Assembly: GCA_963678135.1 (NCBI GenBank)
Contig: OY782667.1
Span: 124,001-188,000, forward strand
Direction of reading: 5' to 3'
Length of the DNA: 64,000 nt
DNA from: JAHJKV01 sp963678135
GTDB taxonomy: Bacteria > Desulfobacterota > Desulfovibrionia > Desulfovibrionales > Desulfovibrionaceae
A program made the translations under genes and the position numbers. Within the stretch, counting starts at the first letter, position 1. The number at the start of each line of letters is the position of its first letter. Positions 32,319 to 42,049 of the stretch are shown in pieces. The notes below the pieces were generated by a model, which saw only the letters and a program-made list of their open reading frames with translations, ran no database searches and had not been told where the DNA came from.

Positions 32319-32419
32319 GAAGAACCACCCCTTAGCACACAATGTAGCACCGCGTATACTGGAATTGTATAATACGATATATCCGAATTCTATTTTACTA
32401 TAAATCAAAAAACGAAGAA

Positions 32420-32833
32420 CTGGATTCTGCGACTTCGCGCAGAATGACAAGAAAGGAGCGCAGTGTTCAGCTTATTTTATCATACCGGGTTTAGGTCTCA
32501 CAGTTTGGCTTTACTGGATTCTGCGACTTCGCGCAGAATGACAAGAAAGGGGAGTAATCTTTGATTTTCCTTTTTCATTATATAAGCAGAATGACAAGAG
32601 GGGGACGTTGAACAACAGGAGGGGCAAGGCTCGTTGGCTGAGCCTGCCGAAGCCAGAGATAGCAAAGAGAAAGAACTGGATTCTGCGACTTACGCGCAGA
32701 ATGACAAGAACGGGGAGTAATCTTTGTTTTTCCTTTTTATCATACAAGTAGAAGGACAAGAAAGTGGGAGGCTCTGGCACAGCAGGCCAGTGGTTCCTCC
32801 TCAGTCATTCTGCGCGTAAGTCGCAGAATCCAG
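32420..32833. repeat. Repeat block F upstream of uvrC: four hairpin units
   Basis: Three inverted units (32420-32448, 32514-32542, 32675-32704) and one in direct orientation (32804-32833), all with arms ATTCTGCG/CGCAGAAT. Between them are GTTGGCTGAGCCTGCCGAAG (32630-32650, third motif) and a duplicated GGGGAGTAATCTTTG stretch (about 32551 and 32715). No terminal repeat recognised. The remainder of the gap, 32834-33140, is AT-rich and carries no gene I can support. Confidence 0.7.
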
Positions 32834-33146
32834 TTTTTCTATGTCATTCGTTATTTTGCTAGCTATCTTAGTACGTTACAGCGTATAACCGTGTTTAGTT
32901 CAATATCATTAAGCTATCAGAAAATTCATTTGGCAAAAATATAATTTTTTGTACTATGTACGGTTTTTTATTGCTTTCCGAGCTATTTTCTTCAATTTTT
33001 TTTAAAACTCTATGGCATTTCATTTTCCCCAGAAAAAATAAATACGCGAATAACATATTGAAATACCAAGATAAAATTAAAAACAAGCACTCAGAAGTAA
33101 AAAATTTTGAACGGTAAAAAAATTTTTACTTTTCCAAAAAAATATC

Positions 33147-33175
33147 TTGCCAAAAGAATTGAAAGTGGCTATACC
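33147..33175 (+). promoter_or_regulatory. Promoter of the porin gene
   Basis: TTGCCA (33147-33152), 17-bp spacer, TATACC (33170-33175), with a long A/T-rich stretch immediately upstream (33090-33146) that could act as an UP element, as expected for an abundant porin. It leaves a leader of about 75 bases. Confidence 0.5.
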
Positions 33176-33256
33176 CCCGTTTCAGGAATGATGTTGTTAG
33201 GTTGATTTCTTAAACTTATGTTTAACTTCTTGCAAAAGAAGAAGAGGAAAAAAGAA

Positions 33257-34654
33257 ATGAAAAAAATTCTAGTTCTAGGAACCTTGCTTGCTATGGTTCT
33301 CGGCATGACAGTTTCTGCTTCTGCCGCTGACTTGCAGGCTTCCGGTTCTCTCCAATTTGTTTTGGGCTGGGTCAATGACGCAGATTTTGACAAAACTGAT
33401 GCTGAAGATGACATGATTTTACAATCCCGTCTTCGCACTTCCTTTAGCTACATTGCTAGTGAAAACTTAAAAGCTGTTTTGCAGCTCGAAGCTGGTACCG
33501 ATATGTTTGGTGCTACTGGCTTGAACCAATTCAAGGCTGACAGCACTGATTCTCTTGAAGTTAAGTCCTTGTACTTGAACTTTGTATGGCCTAACACTGA
33601 CATCGGCTTCTTTGTTGGTCTTATGCCTATCGCCCTTCCTGGTGGCCCTGGTGGCAACCCGGTTCTGGATGATGACATGGCTGGTGCTGCTGTAACCACT
33701 CCTTTGACTGAAAACGTCAGCGTTTTGGCTGGTTTTTCTCGCCTGTACGCTAGTGCTGATAAGTATTGGGACGTTGATGGTGAGGATAAGATCACTAGCG
33801 AAAATTTAGATGCTTGGTTTATAGCTCTTCCAATATCCGCGGATGGTGTAAGTGCAACTCCATATTATCTGCATGCTTATACTGGTAGCAATTTTTTTGA
33901 TAGCTTCACAGTGGAAAATTTTGCAGCAACCTTCCCTGGTCTTTTAACCCAAACAGATTACGCTGCTGCAAACCTTGCTTCAACAACTGCTACATTTAAC
34001 TATGCTGGAAGCACTTATGACATCAGCTTGCTTGATCCTGTCAACATTGCTGGTTCATTTGTTTATGGTGACCTAGATGTTGATGTCAAAAATGACAGTG
34101 CAACCTCTAAAGCTGCAAGCCGTTCCGGTTGGTTTGCTGATGCACAGCTAAAATACACTGCTAACGACTTTGTTACCCCTAGCCTGTACTTCTCCTATTC
34201 CACTGGTGAAAATGATGATGACGCTGACGGTTCCGAGCGTTTGCCCCAGATTTCCTCTGGCCTTGCTGGCATGAGCTCCTTCTTCTTGGGTGGCGACGCT
34301 TATGATGGTGCTTATGTTGATGCTGACGTCATGGGCTTCTGGTCTGTTGGTCTTGTTTTAGAAGACATCTCTTTTGTTGAAGGTCTGACCCACAAGATTA
34401 ATTTGTTGTACTTTGCGGGTACCAACGATAAGAGTATTGCCGGAGACAACAACGCTGCTTATGGTAAAGCTCTAACCAAAGAAGACAGCCTCTGGGAACT
34501 CGACCTGAATTCCACATATCAAGTTTATGATGAGCTGACCGCTGTTGTAAACTTGGGCTACATGAAAGCTGATTATGATGACGAAGTTTGGACTTCCAGT
34601 GAAAAAGAAACCAATGCTTCCAAAGTCGTCTTTGGCTTGCAGTATTCCTTCTAA
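33257..34654 (+). CDS. Outer-membrane porin (Desulfovibrio homotrimeric porin type)
   Basis: The 465-residue protein has a signal peptide (MKKILVLGTLLAMVLGMTVS.., cleavage after ASA near residue 23) and a beta-barrel pattern of alternating hydrophobic residues with aromatic girdles, ending in the C-terminal aromatic FGLQYSF typical of BAM-inserted barrels. Family knowledge: this is the common major porin of Desulfovibrio. ATG 33257 has AGAGGA upstream; the in-frame ATG at 33218 would add basic residues before the signal peptide. Codons such as GCT, GTT and AAC are used very regularly, as expected for a highly expressed gene. A strong terminator follows. The lack of an operon fits. Confidence 0.85.
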   Translation: MKKILVLGTLLAMVLGMTVSASAADLQASGSLQFVLGWVNDADFDKTDAEDDMILQSRLRTSFSYIASENLKAVLQLEAGTDMFGATGLNQFKADSTDSLEVKSLYLNFVWPNTDIGFFVGLMPIALPGGPGGNPVLDDDMAGAAVTTPLTENVSVLAGFSRLYASADKYWDVDGEDKITSENLDAWFIALPISADGVSATPYYLHAYTGSNFFDSFTVENFAATFPGLLTQTDYAAANLASTTATFNYAGSTYDISLLDPVNIAGSFVYGDLDVDVKNDSATSKAASRSGWFADAQLKYTANDFVTPSLYFSYSTGENDDDADGSERLPQISSGLAGMSSFFLGGDAYDGAYVDADVMGFWSVGLVLEDISFVEGLTHKINLLYFAGTNDKSIAGDNNAAYGKALTKEDSLWELDLNSTYQVYDELTAVVNLGYMKADYDDEVWTSSEKETNASKVVFGLQYSF

Positions 34655-34691
34655 GAGGGTTTAGTCCTTTTATAAGTAACAACGCATTCCG

Positions 34692-34722
34692 AGCTGGGCT
34701 CTTTTTGAGCCCAGCTTTTTTT
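34692..34722 (+). terminator. Rho-independent terminator of the porin gene
   Basis: Perfect 10-bp stem (34692-34701 AGCTGGGCTC with 34707-34716), five-T loop, then T7. A very strong intrinsic terminator. Confidence 0.9.
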
Positions 34723-34777
34723 ATGGGATTTTTTGAAGCTCGACTTTTATCCATGCTCAGGCTATATTTTGCCCATC

Positions 34778-36079
34778 ATGATAAAAAAATATCCTCAGGA
34801 AATTACTTGGTCTGATTTACGCCTTTGGTTGGAGGAACGTGCTAACCCACAATCCTCCGTGGACTCAAAAGTAGCTGAAATTTTAGCACAGGTAAAACTG
34901 CATGGCGATGAAGCCTTAAGCAAATATACGGCTCAATTTGATTGCCCTGATTTTACTTGTGATATGCTGAACGTGAGCCACAAGGCCATAGCAGAGGCGA
35001 AACATGAAATTCCAAGCACGGATTTGGATATACTGAAGGAATCCATTGCAAATGTCCGCGCTTTTCATGAAAAACAAAAAGAAAATTCATGGTTTAGCAC
35101 TTCTGCGGACGGTACAGTGCTCGGACAGATGGTCACGCCTGTAGCGCGAGTAGGGCTTTATGTTCCGGGGGGGCAGGGCGGTACAACTCCGCTTATATCA
35201 AGCCTTATTATGAACGCTGTGCCGGCTCAGGTGGCTGGTGTTCCTGAGATTATTGTTAGCTCCCCTCCACGCAAGGACGGCACTCTAAATCCCTATTTAT
35301 TGGCTACGGCGGAGCTGCTCAATATTACAACAATCTTTGCAAGTGGCTCTGCTTGGGCAATTGCAGCCTTGGCCTATGGCACGGAGCGCATTCCGGCTTG
35401 TCATTTAATTGCCGGCCCTGGAAATATATTTGTGGCCACGGCCAAAGCACAGCTTATTGGTCAAGTGGGCATTGATATGATTGCCGGCCCAAGTGAAATC
35501 GCTATTTTGGCAGATGCATCTGCACATCCAGCGTGGCTGGCTGCGGATATGCTTTCTCAAGCTGAGCATGATCCCTTGGCCGCGGCTCTGCTTATTACCA
35601 CAGATGCGCTCATCGCGAAGCAAGTAGCCAAAGAGCTTGAAAGACAAACCGCGAGTCTACCCCGAAGTGATATTGCCAAAGCTTCACTTCAAAACTGGGG
35701 GGCAATTTTACTTGTGAAGGATATGCAGGCTGGAATTGAGCTTATCAATAAATTTGCGCCTGAACATTTGGAACTTGCTGTGGCCGAACCTTGGACACTT
35801 TTGGGACAAATACGCCATGCCGGCGCAATATTCATGGGAGACTCTTCTCCTGAACCTGTTGGAGATTATTTTGCAGGGCCAAATCATGTGCTACCAACAC
35901 TACGGACAGCGCGCTTTTCTTCGGCACTGTCTGTCAATAACTTCTGCAAACGCTCCAGCATTATTGCAACTTCAGGTGAGTACCTTGCCAAGCATGGCGC
36001 AAAAATCGCAAGAATGGCTCGTTTAGAAGGGCTAGAAGCACATGCTAGATCCGTGGAAATCCGTAGTGCAAAGGAATAA
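34778..36079 (+). CDS. hisD: Histidinol dehydrogenase
   Basis: HisD carries out the last two oxidations in histidine biosynthesis, histidinol to histidine. The 433-residue protein shows the NAD-binding family features LYVPGGQGGTTPLISSL-type loop (about 127-143), AGPGNIFVATAKAQL, GPSEIAI and the catalytic Glu-His in APEHLELA; the metal-site His lies in GPNHVLPT. ATG 34778 starts the normal N-terminus; no clear ribosome-binding site is visible. Only 55 bp separates the start from the porin terminator. It is followed 3 bp later by purC, joining histidine and purine synthesis, which share the AICAR intermediate. Confidence 0.95.
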   Translation: MIKKYPQEITWSDLRLWLEERANPQSSVDSKVAEILAQVKLHGDEALSKYTAQFDCPDFTCDMLNVSHKAIAEAKHEIPSTDLDILKESIANVRAFHEKQKENSWFSTSADGTVLGQMVTPVARVGLYVPGGQGGTTPLISSLIMNAVPAQVAGVPEIIVSSPPRKDGTLNPYLLATAELLNITTIFASGSAWAIAALAYGTERIPACHLIAGPGNIFVATAKAQLIGQVGIDMIAGPSEIAILADASAHPAWLAADMLSQAEHDPLAAALLITTDALIAKQVAKELERQTASLPRSDIAKASLQNWGAILLVKDMQAGIELINKFAPEHLELAVAEPWTLLGQIRHAGAIFMGDSSPEPVGDYFAGPNHVLPTLRTARFSSALSVNNFCKRSSIIATSGEYLAKHGAKIARMARLEGLEAHARSVEIRSAKE

Positions 36080-36082
36080 GAA

Positions 36083-36979
36083 ATGAAACCCGTGATTGAA
36101 ACGCATATTGCTGAATATAAGCTCCTGCACCGCGGAAAAGTCCGCGATATTTATGAAATAACAGAAGATCAACTGCTGCTGGTCACAACAGATCGTATTT
36201 CTGCCTATGATGTTATCCTGCCCACGCCAATTCCGGACAAAGGAAAAATACTTAATCAAATTACTTTGTTCTGGATGGAAAAGTTTGCTGATATTATTGG
36301 AAATCATATTATCGCAAGCCATGTGGATGATTTTCCTGCTCCCTTACACAAATACCGCGAAGAACTTTCAGGGCGCAGTGTTTTGGTACGCAGGGCTCAG
36401 CCTTTACCCATTGAATGTATTGTGCGTGGCTATATCACAGGCTCAGGCTGGAAAGATTACCAGCAAACAGGGCAAGTGTGTGGGCATAGCTTGCCAGAAA
36501 ATTTGCAAGAATCCGATAAATTAGAAACTCCGCTTTTTACTCCGTCTACCAAAGCTGATCTTGGCGAGCATGATGAAAATATTACGGTCAAAGAGGCCAT
36601 ACAGCTTGCCGGAAAAGATATTGCTGAGCAAGCCACACAGGCCGCTCTAGCTATTTATTCCAAAGGTCGGGATTTTGCGCTGAGTAAAGGCATTATTATT
36701 GCGGATACAAAATTTGAATTTGGAATAGTAGATGGTAAGCTCTTGCTCATTGATGAAGTGCTGACGCCGGATTCTTCACGTTTTTGGCCGGAAAAAGGGT
36801 ATAGAGCAGGGCAGGGGCAACCAAGTTTTGATAAGCAGTATGTGCGCGACTGGCTCACGAAAATAGGCTTTAATAAAAAACCGCCGGCACCGATACTGCC
36901 TAAGGATATTTGCGAGAAAACTCGCGAAAAATACCTTGAAGCATTTACACGCCTTACAGGACTAGCTCTACAAGACTAA
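36083..36979 (+). CDS. purC: Phosphoribosylaminoimidazole-succinocarboxamide synthase
   Basis: PurC joins CAIR and aspartate in purine synthesis using ATP. The 298-residue protein contains HRGKVRDIYEI, TTDRISAYDVILPTPIPDKG (split, about 33-52), RRAQPLPIECIVRGYITGSGW-type segment and LIDEVLTPDSSRFWP, all diagnostic. It begins 3 bp after hisD with AAGGAA within the hisD end as ribosome-binding site. Length is that of the longer eukaryote-like bacterial form. It converges with tlyA. Confidence 0.96.
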   Translation: MKPVIETHIAEYKLLHRGKVRDIYEITEDQLLLVTTDRISAYDVILPTPIPDKGKILNQITLFWMEKFADIIGNHIIASHVDDFPAPLHKYREELSGRSVLVRRAQPLPIECIVRGYITGSGWKDYQQTGQVCGHSLPENLQESDKLETPLFTPSTKADLGEHDENITVKEAIQLAGKDIAEQATQAALAIYSKGRDFALSKGIIIADTKFEFGIVDGKLLLIDEVLTPDSSRFWPEKGYRAGQGQPSFDKQYVRDWLTKIGFNKKPPAPILPKDICEKTREKYLEAFTRLTGLALQD

Positions 36980-37014
36980 CAGTACTGTATCTTTTAGAGC
37001 TGGCCAGCTGTTTT

Positions 37015-37767
37015 TTATCCCTCTTGTTTGCGCTTGAACCAAGCAAGGTATTCTTGGTTTCCTTTTGGGCCTTTTATTTTTGAAGGGACAAGGCCTATGT
37101 TTTGCAGGTTCAGCTCGGTTTCACAAAATGTTATTATTTTGTGTACGGCTTTTTGCTGAAGTGTTTTATCTCGTACTACGCCTTTTATATTATCCTGAGG
37201 ATCAAGCTCAAACTGCGGTTTTATGAGCACAATGAATTGTCCGTTTTTTTGCATAAATTGCACGCAGGGTGGCAAAATTTTTGTGAGTGAAATAAAGGAA
37301 ACATCAGCTACTACTACATCGACAAGTTCAGGAATAAGCGTTGGCTGTGCATGGCGCAGATTAATGCCTTCTAAATTGACTACTTGTGCGTTATTTCGCA
37401 TTTTTTCATGCAGCTGCGCTCGCCCGACATCAACGGCATACACTTTGGCTGCTCCAAATTGCAGCAAGCAGTCTGTAAATCCGCCAGTGCTTGCCCCTGC
37501 ATCAAGACAAATCGTACCTGCTATGTTTATGTCAAACTCTTCAATGGCTGTTAAGAGTTTATAGCCCCCTCGGCTAACAAAGCGTTCTTCCTGCTTGAGC
37601 ATCAATTGTGTGTCTTCAGGAAATTGACTGCCCGGTTTTTCTATGGGGATTTTTTGTTCGTGATCTAAACGCCAGACTTGTCCGGCCATGATCAAACGCT
37701 TGGCGCGTTCTCTGCTTTCAGCAAGCCCTTGGCTATACAAGAGTTGATCCGCCCTGAGTTTGGGCAT
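37015..37767 (-). CDS. TlyA family rRNA (cytidine-2'-O)-methyltransferase
   Basis: The 250-residue protein has an N-terminal S4 RNA-binding domain (about 4-65, LRADQLLYSQGLAESRERAKRLIM split) and a FtsJ-like methyltransferase domain with SAM motif LDAGASTGGFTDCLLQFGA (about 88-106), followed by VVADVSFISL and FIVLIKPQFEL, i.e. the catalytic K-D-K pattern. TlyA enzymes methylate 16S and/or 23S rRNA; the name hemolysin is historical. Its ATG lies 9 bp after the thrC stop codon, so they form a pair. It converges with purC, 35 bp away. Confidence 0.88.
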   Translation of the reverse strand: MPKLRADQLLYSQGLAESRERAKRLIMAGQVWRLDHEQKIPIEKPGSQFPEDTQLMLKQEERFVSRGGYKLLTAIEEFDINIAGTICLDAGASTGGFTDCLLQFGAAKVYAVDVGRAQLHEKMRNNAQVVNLEGINLRHAQPTLIPELVDVVVADVSFISLTKILPPCVQFMQKNGQFIVLIKPQFELDPQDNIKGVVRDKTLQQKAVHKIITFCETELNLQNIGLVPSKIKGPKGNQEYLAWFKRKQEG

Positions 37768-37776
37768 GGCCGAGCG

Positions 37777-39225
37777 TTATTGTGCCTTGAGCCCAAGGCG
37801 TTTTACAACATTGCTTGCAGCAGCCAATGTATATTCCTCAGGGCTTAGGTCTGTTTTACATTGTGGGTCTATAATCAATTCAGGGCTATTGGATAATTCT
37901 TGCTTAGGGCTCACTTCAAAGTCTTTGGGAAAAGCATTGGCAAAATACATGTTTTGAAAATCTAAAAATTTGAGCTGATGGGCAGTTGCATCCAGTACTG
38001 CTCGTTCATCAGAGCAAAGAAGACCAAGTTCCCTAGCGCGGATAGCTCCGGCAAGACATTCTCCGCCTTGAGTACAGGCGATATGCCCAAAACGATTGGC
38101 CCAGATCATGCTTTCCATTATTTCTTGTTCAGTAACTTGCAATACTTGAAAGGCATCTTTTCCGCCAATATCTTCAAATTGCTCGGCAAAATAGCGAACG
38201 CGAGGGAAAGAAACAGGATTACCAATCATGGCTGCTTGAGCAACTGAGGCCTGAACCTTTACCGGAGAATACCCTCTTTTGGCAGGATCGCTTACTGCAT
38301 AATATTGATAAACCGGATCAGCATGACTTGACTGTACACCAAAAATACGCGGTAATTGTTCAATGATACCAAGCTGATATAATTTAAGAAAACCAGCCAT
38401 AATTGCCGTGATATTGCCAGCATTACCAATAGGTACAAAAATGCAGATATTGGCAAGATTCCAATCATACCACTGTGCGATTTCAAAAGCATAGGACTCT
38501 TGCCCTAAAATACGCCACGCATTTTTAGAATTGAGCAAAGCCACGCGGTAATTATCTGCCAAATGCTCAACAACTTTCATACAATCGTCAAACACTCCTG
38601 GAACTTCTAAAACCACAGCTCCTGAACCAAGAGGCTGCGCCAGTTGCTGAGGTGTTACTTTGCCATGAGGCAAAATAACCACACTTTTAAGGGGTTTTCC
38701 TACATATGAAGCATAGAGCGCAGCTGCTGCCGAGGTATCTCCTGTGGAAGCGCAAACCGTTAGCACTTCGTCCCAAGCGTGGCGACGAGTGAGGGCTTTA
38801 AGATAACTGAAAGCACAGGCCATTCCGCGATCCTTAAAAGAGGCAGAAGGGTTTTGCCCATCATTTTTGTAGGCTGTTACGCATCCAGTTAGTGCGTTTA
38901 AGTGCGGAGAAGAATGTATTATTGGCGTATTGCCTTCACCAAGGTATACAATATCTTCTTCGTCTAGCACAGGAGCTATGAGTTCATAAAAACGAAAAAT
39001 CCCACGCAAGGCCGTGTTTTTAGAAGCAGCGCGAGCATCAAAAATACTTTGCCATTCTTTGCCGGAAGTTTGTTTTAATTGATCAAAGGATAAATTTTCC
39101 AAAATAAAAACATCACGGCACAAAGGGCAAGTGTAATGTAATTCATTGATATCATAAGTAGCACCGCAGCCAAGGCAACGGTATTGCATTTGCGCTCTGT
39201 AGCTTGGGAAAAGTGTGGCAGACAT
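37777..39225 (-). CDS. thrC: Threonine synthase
   Basis: ThrC converts O-phosphohomoserine to threonine with pyridoxal phosphate. The 482-residue protein has an N-terminal zinc-ribbon-like part (CLGCGAT..YTCPLC, about 17-36), the PLP lysine in NPSASFKDRG (about 126-135), GDTSAAAALYASYVGKP and the phosphate loop PIGNAGNI. It precedes tlyA by 9 bp. The ATG at 39225 gives a complete N-terminus. The zinc-ribbon is frequent in threonine synthases of this lineage. Confidence 0.93.
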   Translation of the reverse strand: MSATLFPSYRAQMQYRCLGCGATYDINELHYTCPLCRDVFILENLSFDQLKQTSGKEWQSIFDARAASKNTALRGIFRFYELIAPVLDEEDIVYLGEGNTPIIHSSPHLNALTGCVTAYKNDGQNPSASFKDRGMACAFSYLKALTRRHAWDEVLTVCASTGDTSAAAALYASYVGKPLKSVVILPHGKVTPQQLAQPLGSGAVVLEVPGVFDDCMKVVEHLADNYRVALLNSKNAWRILGQESYAFEIAQWYDWNLANICIFVPIGNAGNITAIMAGFLKLYQLGIIEQLPRIFGVQSSHADPVYQYYAVSDPAKRGYSPVKVQASVAQAAMIGNPVSFPRVRYFAEQFEDIGGKDAFQVLQVTEQEIMESMIWANRFGHIACTQGGECLAGAIRARELGLLCSDERAVLDATAHQLKFLDFQNMYFANAFPKDFEVSPKQELSNSPELIIDPQCKTDLSPEEYTLAAASNVVKRLGLKAQ

Positions 39226-39280
39226 TGTATTCTCTATTTTTTGGGCACCTTAAAATTGACAGTAGGCCTTTGTTTTACTT

Positions 39281-40579
39281 TCAACTGTTTGTTTTGCGTA
39301 AATCAACGACACGCTGGGCTTTCCCTTCTCCTTTGGGAATGGAATTGGATTGTACCAATTCTACACGCGGAGTGATAAGGATTTCATTGCACAGATTGCT
39401 AGCTATTTTTTTCTGTAAACTTTGTAGAACGCGCATATCTTCTACAAAAAAATCTTCTTTTATCTCAACTTTCACCCGAAATTGATCCATATAACCATCA
39501 TTAAATAATTCTATACAATAATTTTGCCCAACTTCAGGCAAGCTCATGAGTACTTGCTCTACTTGCATGGGGTAAATATTGACTCCTTTTATAATGAGCA
39601 TGTCATCGGTTCGGCCTGCAATACGATCTAAACGGCGCATGGTTCGGCCACAAGCACATTCTCCGGGTATAAAACGAGTGAGATCACGAGTACGGTAGCG
39701 AATAAGAGGCATACCAAAGCGGGTCAAAGTGCTCATAACCAGTTCGCCGGTTTCTCCATCCGGAAGGGGCTCTCCAGTTTCCGGGTCAACAATTTCTGCA
39801 ATATAGGCATCTTCCCAAAGATGCATTCCGCATTGATGCTCACATTCAAAGGCAACACCAGGGCCGTTCATTTCTGAGAGTCCATAAGAATTGTAGGCTT
39901 TAATACCAAGTAATTCTTCAATGCGTGTGCGACAATGTTCGGTATGTGGTTCAGCACCGATAAGTGCTATACGCAAAGGCAAAGATTCAGGGGCAATGCC
40001 TTGATTTTTAAGAAATTCTGCAAAGTAAAGAGCGTAGGAAGGAATAATATGCACCACGGTAACGCCAAAGTCTTGTATGAGTTTTATTTGACGTTTGGAA
40101 TTACCAGCTCCGGCCGGTATGGTTAAGCAGCCAAGCTGTTCAGAACCATAGTGAATGCCGAGACCACCGGTAAAAAGTCCATAGCCGGACATATTTTGTA
40201 GTACATCCTCTTTGCGTACACCACAGCAGTACATGGAACGCGCCATGAGCGAGGCCCAAGCTGCTATATCTTCCTTGGTATAAAAAATGGCCGTGGGGGT
40301 TCCTGTGGTTCCAGAAGAAGCATGTAAGCGAACAAATTCATGTTTTGGAAGACTGAGGAAACCATAAGGATAATGGTCGCGTAAATCCTGCTTGTTTGTA
40401 AAAGGTAAACGGCGGAGATCATCCAAACTTTGTATATTTTTTGCTGAAATATTTTTTTCAGCAAATATTTTTTTATAAAAAGGAGCTGCCGAGGCTTGGG
40501 CAACAATTGCTTCGAGACGCTTTGTTTGAAGAAGGGCAAGCTCTTGGCGAGGCAGCGTTTCTACAGGATTAAAATACAT
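39281..40579 (-). CDS. paaK: Phenylacetate-CoA ligase family protein
   Basis: The 432-residue adenylate-forming enzyme has the ATP/AMP signature LHASSGTTGTPTAIFYT (about 84-100), YNSYGLSEMNGPGVAFEC, and RYRTRDLTRF and the C-terminal lysine domain with GRTDDMLIIKGVNIYP. Such ligases activate arylacetates or related acids as CoA thioesters. In Desulfovibrio-like anaerobes the substrate may be indole/phenyl acids from amino-acid oxidation; no paa catabolic genes accompany it here, so substrate is unknown. It lies between thrC and dnaB on the same strand, 55 and 27 bp away. Confidence 0.88.
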   Translation of the reverse strand: MYFNPVETLPRQELALLQTKRLEAIVAQASAAPFYKKIFAEKNISAKNIQSLDDLRRLPFTNKQDLRDHYPYGFLSLPKHEFVRLHASSGTTGTPTAIFYTKEDIAAWASLMARSMYCCGVRKEDVLQNMSGYGLFTGGLGIHYGSEQLGCLTIPAGAGNSKRQIKLIQDFGVTVVHIIPSYALYFAEFLKNQGIAPESLPLRIALIGAEPHTEHCRTRIEELLGIKAYNSYGLSEMNGPGVAFECEHQCGMHLWEDAYIAEIVDPETGEPLPDGETGELVMSTLTRFGMPLIRYRTRDLTRFIPGECACGRTMRRLDRIAGRTDDMLIIKGVNIYPMQVEQVLMSLPEVGQNYCIELFNDGYMDQFRVKVEIKEDFFVEDMRVLQSLQKKIASNLCNEILITPRVELVQSNSIPKGEGKAQRVVDLRKTNS

Positions 40580-40606
40580 AAGGACTCCATATAATAATGA
40601 GGTGCA

Positions 40607-42049
40607 TCAAGACGTTTCAGGCATGGCCGGGTTGTTATCATCCGCAAAGGGAGCTTGCGAAGTATCGAGATTTTCAAAGCGCGTTTGAAACTTAACAAAG
40701 TATAAAGACAGCTCGCCTATCGGGCCATTACGCTGTTTTCCTATGATAACTTCAGCAAGATTGTTGTGCTTGCTTTTATCTTTTTCATAGGCATCCGCTC
40801 GATACAGAAAACATATAATATCTGCATCTTGTTCAATGGCTCCTGATTCTCGTAAGTCCTGTAGTTGTGGCCTTTTGCTGTCGCGGTCTTCAACCTTGCG
40901 GTTAAGCTGTGATAGAGCAATGACTGGAATATTTAATTCTTTGGCCAAGGCTTTAAGAGAGCGTGATATTTCTGAAATTTCCTGCTCGCGAGAATTAGTT
41001 CTGCCCTTAATACGCATCAGCTGCAAATAATCAACAACAACAAGACCCAAATTATTTTGGCTTTTCAGTCTACGGCAACGAGCGCGCAGTTCTAAAGGAG
41101 TGATTGAAGGTGTATCATCAATAAAAAGTGGGGCATCGGCCAACATATTTGCGGCATCTTGCAACTGTTTCCAGTCCTGATCAGTTAAAAATCCGGTGCG
41201 TAGATTGCCAAGGTCAACCCTGCCTTGGATTGCTAAAAGACGAGTCATCAGCTGCTCTTTACTCATTTCTAAAGAAAATACAGCAGTGGCAACATTTGAA
41301 TGCACTGCAGCGCGCAGGGCAAGGTTTAAGGCAAAGGCAGTCTTCCCCATGGCCGGCCGACCTGCTAAGATAATAAGGTCTGAATTTTGTAGCCCTGCGG
41401 TCATTTTATCAAATTTATCATAGCCCGTGGCAATACCCGTTACTGAGGATTTATTTTGATGCCTTAGCGATATTTCATCAAATACATTTTTGGTAAGAAT
41501 TTTTGAATCTACCAAGGAAGAGTTTTGCTTATTACCAGCAATATCAAATATTTGTTTCTCTGCTTCATCGAGTAAAATATCTACATCTTGAAAATCATAG
41601 CAATCAGCAATGATTGTGGAAGCCGTGTTAATAAGTCTTCTGAGTACGGCTTTTTCGCGTACTATTTGGGCATGAAATACGGCGTTAGAGGAGGAAAGCA
41701 CTGAATCTGCAAGTTCACTTAAATAAACAAGGCCACCCACATCATCCAGTTTTCCTTGAGCAGTCAGGGCGTCCCCTACCGTAATAATGTCAATAGGCTG
41801 ATTTTTTTCGTAAAGATCAAGAAAAGTTTTGAATATAAGGGCATTTCCCGGAGCATGAAAGTCGTCCGGAGTAATAATATCAACAAGGGAGTGAAAAATA
41901 TCCGAAGACAAAAAGCCCCCCCCTAGAACTGCCTGTTCGGCCTCTAGGTTCTGGGGGGGGAGTTTACGGACAAGATCAGCGACAGCATTAACTGCTCGCC
42001 TGTCTTCATCGCTTTTATGCGTTGTCTTCCAATTCTGGGTCTGTTGCAT
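40607..42049 (-). CDS. dnaB: Replicative DNA helicase DnaB
   Basis: DnaB unwinds the replication fork as a hexamer. The 480-residue protein has the N-terminal domain with PPQNLEAEQAVLGG (about 32-45) and the RecA-like C-terminal ATPase with Walker A GRPAMGKTAFALN (about 214-226), VVDYLQLM and the arginine-finger region FLYRADAYEKD. It starts inside the last codons of rplI (35-bp overlap), which suggests coupling, in the usual rpsF-rpsR-rplI-dnaB order. The N-terminal coding region holds a C8 and a G8 run facing each other (41916-41923 and 41953-41960). Confidence 0.96.
   Translation of the reverse strand: MQQTQNWKTTHKSDEDRRAVNAVADLVRKLPPQNLEAEQAVLGGGFLSSDIFHSLVDIITPDDFHAPGNALIFKTFLDLYEKNQPIDIITVGDALTAQGKLDDVGGLVYLSELADSVLSSSNAVFHAQIVREKAVLRRLINTASTIIADCYDFQDVDILLDEAEKQIFDIAGNKQNSSLVDSKILTKNVFDEISLRHQNKSSVTGIATGYDKFDKMTAGLQNSDLIILAGRPAMGKTAFALNLALRAAVHSNVATAVFSLEMSKEQLMTRLLAIQGRVDLGNLRTGFLTDQDWKQLQDAANMLADAPLFIDDTPSITPLELRARCRRLKSQNNLGLVVVDYLQLMRIKGRTNSREQEISEISRSLKALAKELNIPVIALSQLNRKVEDRDSKRPQLQDLRESGAIEQDADIICFLYRADAYEKDKSKHNNLAEVIIGKQRNGPIGELSLYFVKFQTRFENLDTSQAPFADDNNPAMPETS

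Noticed and set aside
32319..32450. A 44-codon N-terminal extension of uvrC into the repeat block
   Set aside because: The extension encodes hairpin-unit peptide (CAKSQNP) and the GIY-YIG domain begins at the internal ATG 32318.
36998..37016. Terminator between purC and tlyA (AGCTGGCCAGCT followed by T6)
   Set aside because: The palindrome has no loop, leaving at most a 4-bp stem; it is too weak to list as a terminator, though the T run is suggestive.
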